Positions 44,109 to 52,539 of a DNA stretch of 64,000 nt are shown here, piece by piece. The DNA is from Anaerolineaceae bacterium (GTDB lineage: Bacteria; Chloroflexota; Anaerolineae; Anaerolineales; Anaerolineaceae), in assembly GCA_029975475.1 (NCBI GenBank), contig JARKPB010000008.1, forward strand, positions 1,391,202-1,455,201. Direction: 5' to 3'. The translations under genes were made by a program, and so were the position numbers. Each line of letters opens with the position of its first letter. Position 1 is the stretch's first letter. Under the pieces are notes generated by a model. It did no database searches, was not told the origin of the DNA, and saw only the letters and a list, made by a program, of their open reading frames with translations.

Positions 44109-44768
44109 TTTCTCGCCTTCCAACTTGCCGGTCTGCTTGCTGTAGATCAAGCGCACGGTCTGGGTTCCGCTGATCAGGGAACGCAGGGAACTGATGAAAA
44201 TCACCACAAAGATAAACGGGACAAACAGACGAATAAATTCGGACGCTCCCGCGAACATCCACCCCTGAAACGTGCCCCACACTATGACGCCTGCGAGCAG
44301 CATCGAAACCAGGGGTAATACCATGCGAATCAGGATATCCCGCCGCAGGGAAATTTTCCGGTAAGCCGCGCGGGCTTCTTCCAGCCGGCCGGATTTTTCA
44401 AGCAGGAGGGCTTTATTGAACCAGGCAGCGCTGATGCCTGGATTGAGCTGGATGACGCGGTCAAAGTAATGGATGCTGCGTTCCGGATCAAATTTCATGT
44501 TAACCGCCAGGATACCCAGTCGAAACCACTGCGCGGTCGGGTCTTTGACCTTGCTAAAAAAGTCAGCGGCAACGTCTTCCTGTCCGTTTTCGCTCAGGGC
44601 AACCCCTTTATAGAAATTGAACAGGGGTGAATCCGGCTTTTCTTCCAGTAGGGCGTCCAGTTTTTCCAGCGCGAGGTCGTACTGTTTGTCGCGCAGACAG
44701 CCAAGCGCTTCTTCCACTTTTCCCTGCAGGATCATCTGGTCATTCGCGGACATATTATTTTTCCTCAT
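44106..44768 (-). CDS. TPR-repeat membrane protein
   Basis: 220 aa. Residues about 10-120 form three TPR-like helical pairs (EEALGCLRDKQYDLALEKLDALL, then AADFFSKV, FDRVIQLNPGISAAWFNKALLLEKSGRLEEARAAY, quoted in pieces by reading). Two membrane helices follow (about 138-158 and 170-190), then a cytosolic basic tail. Likely a cytosol-facing scaffold at the membrane; partner unknown. The ATG at 44768 is where transcription should begin (leaderless), but the ATG at 44753 with GAGGAAA upstream is an equal candidate. Confidence 0.78.
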   Translation of the reverse strand: MRKNNMSANDQMILQGKVEEALGCLRDKQYDLALEKLDALLEEKPDSPLFNFYKGVALSENGQEDVAADFFSKVKDPTAQWFRLGILAVNMKFDPERSIHYFDRVIQLNPGISAAWFNKALLLEKSGRLEEARAAYRKISLRRDILIRMVLPLVSMLLAGVIVWGTFQGWMFAGASEFIRLFVPFIFVVIFISSLRSLISGTQTVRLIYSKQTGKLEGEK

Positions 44769-44774
44769 CGCTAG

Positions 44775-44783
44775 ATTATAACA
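44775..44783 (-). promoter_or_regulatory. Extended -10 promoter of the TPR gene
   Basis: TGTTATAAT on the minus strand; the -10 ends seven bases before the ATG at 44768. Confidence 0.7.
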
Positions 44784-44809
44784 AATCACCGGGTCTGCGG
44801 GTTTTTGGC

Positions 44810-44815
44810 TATAAT
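44810..44815 (+). promoter_or_regulatory. -10 of the zinc-ribbon gene; leaderless start
   Basis: Perfect TATAAT, seven bases before the ATG at 44822; no Shine-Dalgarno sequence between them. Confidence 0.7.
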
Positions 44816-44821
44816 GAATTC

Positions 44822-45613
44822 ATGAACACTGGCCAAGAAACGGCTTCACCTGTTCGCACGCTGACCTGCACACAATGCGGCGGCGAGCTTCACTTGCAGG
44901 AAGGGCAGATTTTTCTGAACTGCCCCTACTGCGGATCGGCCGTGTTTGTGGATAAGACCCGGGTGGTCTTTCATTACCAGCTTTCCCCCACATTGAACCC
45001 GGATCAGGCTCTGGGCGCGCTCAAGCGCTGGATGTCCGGCTCGCAGACGATTAAAGACCTGGATAAAAAAGCCGTGATCAGCGCTCAAACCTTTGAATAT
45101 TTTCCGCTGTGGTATTTCCGCTGGGCTCAGGCAGGACGGGAAGGCATCAGCCTTGAACCCGCGGCCGCCACCGCGGTCACCGAAATCCGGGCTCTGTCCG
45201 TGCCGGCCGGGGATCTCAAGCCCTATTCTCCCGAACTGGAAAATCAATCGACCGCTCCCAGCGTGCCGGTCGAGGCAGCCCTTGCCTGGCTGAAGCAGCA
45301 AAACGGAGAAGTCGAAATCCGCGAGAGCAGCCTGGTGCATGTGCCGGTGTATCATTTCAAATATCAATATCAAAACAAGAGCTACACGGCGCTGGTCGAA
45401 GCCGGCACCGGCCAGGTGTTCGCCAACCTTTACCCGGCCAAGGCGGAAGCGCCTTACCGGGTGATCGGGGGGATCACCGCCGGGGTGTATCTTCTTCTGG
45501 CCCTCCTGGCTGCTTTTGGCGGCGGCACGGGTATCATTACTGCTTTGATCCTGGCCATCGCGGCCGCGCCGGTGTTGTTTGCAATCGCCGCCTGGGTAGC
45601 CAGCAAGGTCTGA
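44822..45613 (+). CDS. Zinc-ribbon protein with two C-terminal membrane helices
   Basis: 263 aa. Zinc ribbon at 15-40 (CTQCGGELHL, NCPYCGSAVFVD), then an unrecognised soluble domain (about 45-200) with FEYFPLWYFRW and a repeat-like VYHFKYQYQNKSYTALVEAGTGQVF, and two membrane helices (about 210-260). The start at 44822 is set by the promoter just before it; a longer open frame upstream has none. Resembles TFIIB-type zinc-ribbon proteins of unknown role in Chloroflexota. Divergent from the TPR gene. The 68 bp after it contain nothing recognisable. Confidence 0.78.
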   Translation: MNTGQETASPVRTLTCTQCGGELHLQEGQIFLNCPYCGSAVFVDKTRVVFHYQLSPTLNPDQALGALKRWMSGSQTIKDLDKKAVISAQTFEYFPLWYFRWAQAGREGISLEPAAATAVTEIRALSVPAGDLKPYSPELENQSTAPSVPVEAALAWLKQQNGEVEIRESSLVHVPVYHFKYQYQNKSYTALVEAGTGQVFANLYPAKAEAPYRVIGGITAGVYLLLALLAAFGGGTGIITALILAIAAAPVLFAIAAWVASKV

Positions 45614-45681
45614 CCCAAAACCAGACTGAAACTGGCCGTCTGCCCTTTAAGCGGTGGGCTGGGTCCGGTTTAGAGAGCCAA

Positions 45682-48600
45682 TCAGCGCAATTTTTGAGCT
45701 GCGCGTTCAACCACCGCCCGGAAGCGCGAATATTCCTGCTGCAGCTCGCGCACCAGCGGAGCGAGCGATTCTGTCTTCCCCTCCCGGCCGTTCTGTTCAA
45801 TCTGGGCCGCCAGCTCGCGCAGTTTCTCCGCGCCAAATGTCGCCCCGTTGGATTTCAGGGTGTGCGCTGCCCGGATCATCGCCGGCCAGTCGCCCTCCGC
45901 CAGACCCACCCGGATGGTATCCATCAGAGAAGGAGTTTCCTGCAGAAAGAGGGTCACCAGGTCCAGGAGGATATCCGGGCTGGCTTCAAAGCCCAGGCTG
46001 GCTGAAAGTGCGGAGGCGATATCTTCATCTTTTTCCTCTGGCCGGGTTGGCGGCTCCGCCGGCGGCTGCGCGGTTTCCGGGACAGGGCGCGGCCGGCATT
46101 GTTCCAGGGCTCTCACCAGCTCTTCAGGCCGCACCGGTTTGCTGATGTAATCATCCATGCCGGCTTCAAAACACAGCTCGCGGTCCCCCTGCATGGCGGC
46201 GGCCGTCATGGCGATCAGGCGGGGGCGCAGCTTACCGCTAAACATCTGGCGGATTCTCCTGGCGGCTTCGAGACCGTCCATTTCCGGCATCTGCACATCC
46301 AGAAATACCACATCATAAAACTGGCGTCCCAATGCCTGAAGGACTTCTACCCCGTTGGCAACCACATCGGCCCGAAAGCCCAGCTTTTGCAGCATGCGGG
46401 TGGCGACCTTTTGATTGACCAGGTTATCCTCTGCCAGCAAGATATGCAGCGGCAGCCGCACCCCCATGTTCGGGTCAATCTGCACTTTCAATTCCGAAGT
46501 CTTGGTTTTCTTGGCTTCCAGGGGGGCGAGCACAGACACCAGAGTGTTAAACAACTGGTTGGTCTTGATTGGTTTATTCAAAAACGCTGAGAAAAGGTCA
46601 GCGGTGGCGCGCTGGTCGCGGTAGCCAAGCGAGGTCAGCATGATCATCGGCATATCCGCGGTACCGGGTAAGGCGCGGATGCGCTGGGCCAGTTCAACCC
46701 CGTCCATTTCGGGCATTTGCATATCCAACACAGCCAGGTCAAATGCCTCCCCCCTGGCAAGAAGGGTTAACGCCTCCGGTCCTGAAGCCGCCAGAACCGG
46801 GATCATCCCCCAGGTCTTGGACTGATGAGAAAGCAGTTTCAGGTTGGTGGGGTTATCATCCACCAGCAGTACGCGTTTCCCTTCCAGATTTACATCCACT
46901 TCAGCCCGGTGGGGGCGAGCCAGACCATCGGCTGTCTGCACCGGCAGGGTGAAGTAAAATGTGGAGCCTTTTCCCACGGTGGATTCGACCCACATGGTGC
47001 CGCCCATCAACTCAGTCAGACGTTTGCTGATCGCCAGCCCCAGACCGGTTCCGCCGTATTGCCGGGTGGTTGAGGAATCCACCTGGCTAAAGGATTTGAA
47101 GAGGCGGTTCATTTTGTCCGGGGGAATGCCGATGCCGGTGTCTCGAACGCTGATCAAGAGCGAGATGCGGCCATCCGCCGTTTCGGGCGCCTGGGGATCC
47201 ATTTTGGCCTCCAGAACCACTTCCCCGCGTTCGGTAAACTTGACCGCGTTGCTGAGTAAATTAACCAGGATCTGCCGGACACGGGTCACATCGCCAATGA
47301 TCATCCCGGGCACTTTTTCATCCACCAGCAAAATTAAGTCCAGCTCTTTTTCCGTGGCGCGCATTGCCACCAGGTCAATGGCTTCTTCCATGACCGCCTG
47401 CAGCTCAAAGGGCTGCTTTTCAAGCTCCATCTTGCCGGATTCAATTTTTGAAAAGTCCAGAATGTCGTTGATCAGGGTAAGCAGCGCGTCGCCGCTGGTG
47501 CGGATGGTCTCGACGAAATCCTGCTGCTCCTCTGTCAGGGGGGTATCGCCCAGCAGGCTGGTCATCCCGATGATCGCGTTCATCGGGGTGCGGATTTCGT
47601 GGCTCATCATCGCCAGGAAAGCGGATTTGGCTTCATTGGCGGCTTCGGCTTCATGGCGGGCGTTGGTCAGATCGGTGATATCGTGGTAGATGGCCAGAAC
47701 GCCGATTTTTTCATCGTTCAGCAGCACCGGTACGCCAAACACCTCGACATCAATCATCGTGCCGTCCTTTCGGCGGCGCTGAAAGAAACCGTGGGCAGGC
47801 CGGCCGTCTCTGACCGAGTTTGACATGTAAGCGCCTGAAGCCATGGTCTCTTCCGTATTCACCAAATCATCCAGCGACTGGCCCAGGATTTCCTGACGCT
47901 GCCAGCCGAAGAGATCTTCAAAAGCCGGGTTGCAATCGGTGATGAGCAGATCGTTGTTCAAAATCACGATCGCTACCGGAGAAATCTGGAAAAGGGTTTC
48001 GAAGAACAGTTTGTTGCGTTCGCGTTCCTGCTCCGCCAGGCGGCGCTCGGTAATATCCTGGCCAAAGCTGAAGAGCGCGATCGGGTTGGCAGGGTTATGC
48101 ACCGAGCTGTTTTGCCAGAGGATGATCCTTTCCCGTCCGTCTTTGGTCAGGATGGGATTTTCAAACTCGCGCGCGAATTTTCCCGCAGCCCGCAGACGCT
48201 CGAATTCTTCCCACACATACGGGTAACGTTCGCGCGGCACAACCAGTTCAAACCAGTTTTTCCCCAGCACTTCCTGGCGTTGATACCCGGTGATTTCTTC
48301 AGCCGTGCGGTTGAACAACTGCACATTGCCATCCTGATCCAGCCCAAGCACCATCACGCTGGCGGTTTCAATCAGCCAGTCGTTGAATTGCTTTGCCTGC
48401 AGCAGGTTTTCCATGATCATCTTTCGCTGGGTGATATCCTCAATCGAAGCGATGATGACCTGACCGCTTTCCAAATGGAGCGGACGGATATTCATTTCAG
48501 CCGGAAATTGCTTCCCGTCTTTTCGCAGGAATGCGGCTTCAAACCGGCGGGTCGCGCCAGCCTGAAGCTGCTGGAGTATCCGGGCGAAGGCAGTCTGCTG

Positions 48601-49539
48601 ACCTCGGTATTTTTCTGGCAGCAAACCGTCAAAGTTCATCCCGATCAGATCTTCAAGTTGATAGCCAAACAGTTCGGCAGCCTGCCGGTTACCGCTCATG
48701 ATCTTTAAATCGCTGCCAATCATCAAAAAAGCGTTGGGCGCTGATTCGGCCATCTCTTGAAGATATTGATGGTGGAGCTGCTCTGCCTCACGCGCCTGCA
48801 ATTTTTCGGTCACATCCTGGAACAGGCCGATAAAGTATTTTGGCCGGTTTTGACCGTCTCGAACACAGGAAACGGCGACCTTCAGGTAAATTTGACTTCC
48901 ATCCGGGCGGATAAAACGGGTCTCGGTCAAAAAGTTCTGGCGAGTATCCGCGATGACCTGATCCCCCAGCATGCGGTCGCGGGCGTGATCATCTGGATGG
49001 GTCATGTCAAACCAGGTTTTCCCCAACAACTCGCTTTCGCTGCGGTCCAGCAGGCGGCAGAGGTACGGGTTCACCTGCAAAAACGTGCCTTCCTCATCCA
49101 TGTGCGCAATACCGATTAAAGACTGGTCCGTGATGGTATTGATCCATTCCCGGTTTTCAAACAGTTCCACTTCGTGCTGCTGAATTTGAATGAGGTGATC
49201 CAGCAATGAAATGAACCAGTGCTCTGTAGGTTGAACATCAAAGGGGTGCAGCAAAGAAGCCGGAAGCCAGTCTGGCAGCGGCTGGGAGCCAACTTCCAAC
49301 AAGAGAATATGGATCGGCGCGTCGGCTGCCCGGCACAACTGGCTGTAGGTCTCACGGTTGTTTTCCAGGTCAGCCTGGCGCGCGATTAACGTTATCATAC
49401 GGCCGGGGGCGAGGATACTGAAAGCCTGATCCAGCCCGGAAATCTGAACAACATTCCCCCTTTTGGATAATTCAGCGATAAACTGCGGAAAGCCCCCTAA
49501 CGCTCCATTTAGAATAAGGAATGCAGACTCGCGTCTCAT
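45682..49539 (-). CDS. Hybrid sensor histidine kinase, four PAS domains, two receivers and Hpt
   Basis: 1285 aa phosphorelay protein. Order: a receiver-like N-terminal domain (1-140) lacking the phospho-Asp; four PAS domains (about 145-255, 262-375, 385-500, 510-630); HisKA with His647 (MMSHEIRTPMNA); HATPase (about 755-870); receiver 1 with Asp939; receiver 2 with Asp1081; Hpt with His1226 (AAHTLKSNG). All four phosphotransfer residues are intact, so an internal relay His647-Asp-His1226 is possible. No membrane segments, so the signal is cytosolic. No DNA-binding output is fused or adjacent. AGAGG precedes the ATG. Confidence 0.93.
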   Translation of the reverse strand: MRRESAFLILNGALGGFPQFIAELSKRGNVVQISGLDQAFSILAPGRMITLIARQADLENNRETYSQLCRAADAPIHILLLEVGSQPLPDWLPASLLHPFDVQPTEHWFISLLDHLIQIQQHEVELFENREWINTITDQSLIGIAHMDEEGTFLQVNPYLCRLLDRSESELLGKTWFDMTHPDDHARDRMLGDQVIADTRQNFLTETRFIRPDGSQIYLKVAVSCVRDGQNRPKYFIGLFQDVTEKLQAREAEQLHHQYLQEMAESAPNAFLMIGSDLKIMSGNRQAAELFGYQLEDLIGMNFDGLLPEKYRGQQTAFARILQQLQAGATRRFEAAFLRKDGKQFPAEMNIRPLHLESGQVIIASIEDITQRKMIMENLLQAKQFNDWLIETASVMVLGLDQDGNVQLFNRTAEEITGYQRQEVLGKNWFELVVPRERYPYVWEEFERLRAAGKFAREFENPILTKDGRERIILWQNSSVHNPANPIALFSFGQDITERRLAEQERERNKLFFETLFQISPVAIVILNNDLLITDCNPAFEDLFGWQRQEILGQSLDDLVNTEETMASGAYMSNSVRDGRPAHGFFQRRRKDGTMIDVEVFGVPVLLNDEKIGVLAIYHDITDLTNARHEAEAANEAKSAFLAMMSHEIRTPMNAIIGMTSLLGDTPLTEEQQDFVETIRTSGDALLTLINDILDFSKIESGKMELEKQPFELQAVMEEAIDLVAMRATEKELDLILLVDEKVPGMIIGDVTRVRQILVNLLSNAVKFTERGEVVLEAKMDPQAPETADGRISLLISVRDTGIGIPPDKMNRLFKSFSQVDSSTTRQYGGTGLGLAISKRLTELMGGTMWVESTVGKGSTFYFTLPVQTADGLARPHRAEVDVNLEGKRVLLVDDNPTNLKLLSHQSKTWGMIPVLAASGPEALTLLARGEAFDLAVLDMQMPEMDGVELAQRIRALPGTADMPMIMLTSLGYRDQRATADLFSAFLNKPIKTNQLFNTLVSVLAPLEAKKTKTSELKVQIDPNMGVRLPLHILLAEDNLVNQKVATRMLQKLGFRADVVANGVEVLQALGRQFYDVVFLDVQMPEMDGLEAARRIRQMFSGKLRPRLIAMTAAAMQGDRELCFEAGMDDYISKPVRPEELVRALEQCRPRPVPETAQPPAEPPTRPEEKDEDIASALSASLGFEASPDILLDLVTLFLQETPSLMDTIRVGLAEGDWPAMIRAAHTLKSNGATFGAEKLRELAAQIEQNGREGKTESLAPLVRELQQEYSRFRAVVERAAQKLR

Positions 49540-49566
49540 TGTGCCTCTAGAGGGTGGGATATATTA

Positions 49567-49595
49567 ATCATATACAAGGTTGTTATTAAAAGCAA
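49567..49595 (-). promoter_or_regulatory. Promoter of the hybrid kinase gene
   Basis: Minus strand TTGCTT (49595-49590), 17-bp spacer, TATGAT (49572-49567); leader about 20 nt. Confidence 0.75.
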
Positions 49596-49692
49596 TCATG
49601 CGGACAAACCGGAAAGGTACCATTAGCAAATTATTCCGCCAGTCCAGGGGGTAACTTCGACCCCTTGACTGAACAACCCGGCGGTTAGTCTC

Positions 49693-49701
49693 TGGTATAA
49701 T
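49693..49701 (+). promoter_or_regulatory. Extended -10 promoter of glgP
   Basis: TGGTATAAT, 77 bp before the ATG. TTGACT at 49665 is too far upstream to be its -35. The rest of 49602-49777 holds no gene. Confidence 0.65.
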
Positions 49702-49777
49702 CTGGGAAGTTATTTCCGCAATCTTCCGGGTTTTTCCGGAGACCTCACTTTAGGAAAGTTAGAGATTTTTCAAACCC

Positions 49778-51952
49778 ATGGAACAATTTCATATCGAGAT
49801 GCCCAATCATTTCAGCCTGCCGCGCAGGATCAACCGGCTGGGTCAGCTGGCTTACAACCTGTGGTGGGTATGGAATCCAGAAGCGCAAACCTTGTTTGGC
49901 TTAATCAATAAACCCCTCTGGAACCGCCTGAATCACAACCCGATCGCTTTTTTATACAAAGTGGACCGCGCGCATCTGAACGCGGTTACGAATGATCGTT
50001 ATTACCTGGAATTTTACGACCGCGTGATGGCCAAATTTGACGCCTACTTAAAGGCGGAAGACACCTGGTTTAACACCCGCTATCCCCGGCTTTCTGACAA
50101 GAAAATTGCCTATTTTTCTTTTGAGTTCGGGCTGCATGAAAGCCTGCCCGTTTACGCGGGCGGTCTGGGCATTCTGGCCGGCGACCATTTGAAAGAAGCC
50201 TCGGACCTCGGTCTGCCGCTGACAGCGGTCGGTTTCGTTTACAACCAGGGATATTTTTCCCAGCGAATTACCGAGGACGGCTGGCAGGAAACCCGCAACG
50301 CAGTTTTAAACTTCAGCGAGATGCCCATTTTGCCGGTGTATGACAGCGAAGGCAAACCGCTGAGCATCTCTGTGGAACTGCCGGGGCGCGATGTGCACGC
50401 GCGCATCTGGACGATTCAGGTCGGGCGGTTGAACTTATATTTGCTGGATACCAATGTCGAGCAAAATTCGCCCATTGACCAGCAGCTCACCGCCAGGCTG
50501 TATTCCAACGACCCTGAAGTGCGCATCTCTCAGGAAATCCTGCTGGGTATGGGCGGGGTGCGCGCGCTGCGCAGACTGGGCATTGAGCCAAGCGTCTGGC
50601 ACATGAACGAAGGCCATTCCGCATTTCTGACCATCGAGCGCATCCGCGAACTGGTGCAGCAGGGGATAAGCTTTGAACAGGCTGCCGAAACAGTCCGGAA
50701 GGGCAATATCTTTACCACCCACACCCCGGTGCCGGCCGGCAACGACCAGTTCCCGCTCTGGCTGGTTGATAAATTCTTCGCTAACACCTGGCCGCAGTTG
50801 AACCTGACGCGAGATCAATTTATCAATCTGGGCCGCCAGGCTCAGTCCTGGGGCGAGGCTTTTGTCATGCCGGTGCTGGCATTGAAACTATCAGACGCCG
50901 CCAACGCGGTTTCTGAACTGCACGGGCAGGTTTCGCGCCGGATGTGGCAGTGGATGTGGCCCGATCGGCCCGAATCAGAGGTGCCGATCACCCACATCAC
51001 CAACGGCGTGCACACTGGCACCTGGCTTGCCAGGCGCATGCGCCTGCTTTTCGAGCGCTATCTTGGTCCAGACTGGTGGGAGCGGTTTGACGACCCGGCC
51101 CTGTGGGACCGGATCGAAGAGATCCCCGATGCGGAATTATGGGCTTTGCGCGGCCATCTGAAGCGCAAGCTGGTGAATTATGCCAACGAACGCGCGCGCG
51201 ACGCCTGGTTGAGCGGGTCGGTCCACCCGGTTCAGGTCGTCGCCGGCGGCGTTCTGCTGGAGCCTTATTCGCTCACCATCGGCTTCGCCCGCCGTTTCGC
51301 CACGTATAAACGCGGTTCGTTGATCCTGCGCGATTACGATCGGCTCCTTCGCCTGATCACCAACCCTGACCGCCCGGTGCAGATCATTTTCGCCGGTAAA
51401 GCCCACCCGGCGGATGAGCCCGGAAAACTGCTCATACAGCAGGTGTACCGCGCGGTGAAGGATTCGCGCGCTGGCGGCCGGCTGGTTTTTCTAGAAGATT
51501 ATGATATGAACATGGCACGTTTTCTGGTGCAGGGCGTGGATGTCTGGATGAATACGCCGCGGCGGCCCAACGAAGCCAGCGGCACGAGCGGAATGAAAGC
51601 CGCCCTGAACGGCGCGCTCAACTTTTCGGTCATGGACGGATGGTGGCGCGAAGGGTATAACGGCGCGAACGGCTGGGCGATCGGAGAAGACCGGGATTAT
51701 CCCGATCCGGGTCAGCAGGATGAAGCTGACGCCGTCAGTTTATTTGACCGCCTGGAAAATGAAATTATCCCGCTGTACTATCAGCGCTCGGCTGACGGGC
51801 TGCCGAATGAATGGGTCGCCCGAATTAAGGAATCGATCCGCACCCTGGCGCCGCAGTTCAGCACCCGCCGGATGGTCAAAGAATACGTCAATAACCTGTA
51901 CGCAGCGGCCGCAGAACGCGTTGAGGGCAAAGGAAAACAGCAGGAGCGATAA
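49778..51952 (+). CDS. glgP: Alpha-glucan phosphorylase (GT35)
   Basis: Releases glucose-1-phosphate from glycogen or maltodextrin with phosphate. 724 aa, the short phosphorylase type with an N-terminal DUF3417 domain (residues 10-110). SFEFGLHESLPVYAGGLG, GDHLKEASDLGLPLT, HMNEGHSAFLTIERIRE (shown in part), FTTHTPVPAGND and the PLP-lysine region EASGTSGMKAALNG are present. Its product feeds glycolysis (gap-pgk). Next gene starts in its stop codon (TAATG). Confidence 0.95.
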   Translation: MEQFHIEMPNHFSLPRRINRLGQLAYNLWWVWNPEAQTLFGLINKPLWNRLNHNPIAFLYKVDRAHLNAVTNDRYYLEFYDRVMAKFDAYLKAEDTWFNTRYPRLSDKKIAYFSFEFGLHESLPVYAGGLGILAGDHLKEASDLGLPLTAVGFVYNQGYFSQRITEDGWQETRNAVLNFSEMPILPVYDSEGKPLSISVELPGRDVHARIWTIQVGRLNLYLLDTNVEQNSPIDQQLTARLYSNDPEVRISQEILLGMGGVRALRRLGIEPSVWHMNEGHSAFLTIERIRELVQQGISFEQAAETVRKGNIFTTHTPVPAGNDQFPLWLVDKFFANTWPQLNLTRDQFINLGRQAQSWGEAFVMPVLALKLSDAANAVSELHGQVSRRMWQWMWPDRPESEVPITHITNGVHTGTWLARRMRLLFERYLGPDWWERFDDPALWDRIEEIPDAELWALRGHLKRKLVNYANERARDAWLSGSVHPVQVVAGGVLLEPYSLTIGFARRFATYKRGSLILRDYDRLLRLITNPDRPVQIIFAGKAHPADEPGKLLIQQVYRAVKDSRAGGRLVFLEDYDMNMARFLVQGVDVWMNTPRRPNEASGTSGMKAALNGALNFSVMDGWWREGYNGANGWAIGEDRDYPDPGQQDEADAVSLFDRLENEIIPLYYQRSADGLPNEWVARIKESIRTLAPQFSTRRMVKEYVNNLYAAAAERVEGKGKQQER

Positions 51953-52479
51953 TGGAAATCTTTCTTCAACCCGCAGCCTGGCTGACCGCGCTGGGGATCT
52001 TTTGCCTGCGCGTCATGGATATGTCTATGGACACCCTGCGGATGCTGTTTGTGGTCCGCGGGCGGAAAGGTCTGGCCTGGATTCTGGGCGCGCTGCAGTC
52101 CTTTATCTTCATCATGGCCATCAGTTCTGTGCTGACCGGCGACCTCAACCCCCTGTCGATTCTCGGGTACGCCACCGGCTTCGCGACCGGCAATGTGGTC
52201 GGCATGTTGATCGAAGAAAGGCTGGCGATCGGCTTCACCTGGCTGACGATTATCAGCTCCACCCGGGGAGCGCTGCTGGGAGAAGAGCTGCGCAAGAGCG
52301 GATTCGGGGTGACGGAAGTCTCCGGCCGCGGGAAAGATGGGACCGTGACGGTTTTGCACGTATCCGCCCGACGCAAGGAAGTGGCGCAGGTGGAAAAAAT
52401 CATTCTGGAATGCGATCCCAGCGCCTTCATCACCTCGGAAGATGTCCGTCCGCTGCGGCGCGGTTTCTGGCGCTCGTAA
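51952..52479 (+). CDS. UPF0316/DUF2179-type membrane protein
   Basis: 175 aa. Three to four membrane helices (about 5-25, 40-60, 65-85, and weak 90-105) with the conserved CLRVMDMSMDTLRMLFVVRGRK near the N-terminus (shown in part as RVMDMSMDTLR), then a cytosolic DUF2179 domain (about 110-165). The family is conserved and without known function. Overlaps the glgP stop by 1 nt, so translation is coupled. Followed by a strong terminator. Confidence 0.88.
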   Translation: MEIFLQPAAWLTALGIFCLRVMDMSMDTLRMLFVVRGRKGLAWILGALQSFIFIMAISSVLTGDLNPLSILGYATGFATGNVVGMLIEERLAIGFTWLTIISSTRGALLGEELRKSGFGVTEVSGRGKDGTVTVLHVSARRKEVAQVEKIILECDPSAFITSEDVRPLRRGFWRS

Positions 52480-52493
52480 CAACTGCACACAGC

Positions 52494-52528
52494 AAAAACC
52501 AGCCGCGGTAAAATGTGGCTGGTTTTTT
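52494..52528. terminator. Bidirectional terminator between UPF0316 and the repeat lipoprotein
   Basis: AAAAACCAGCC (52494-52504), 12-nt loop, GGCTGGTTTTT (52517-52527). Confidence 0.88.
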
Positions 52529-52539
52529 ATTCCGCAAGT

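Noticed and set aside
49665..49670. TTGACT as -35 of glgP
   Set aside because: It lies 25 bp from the TATAAT, too far for a working spacer.
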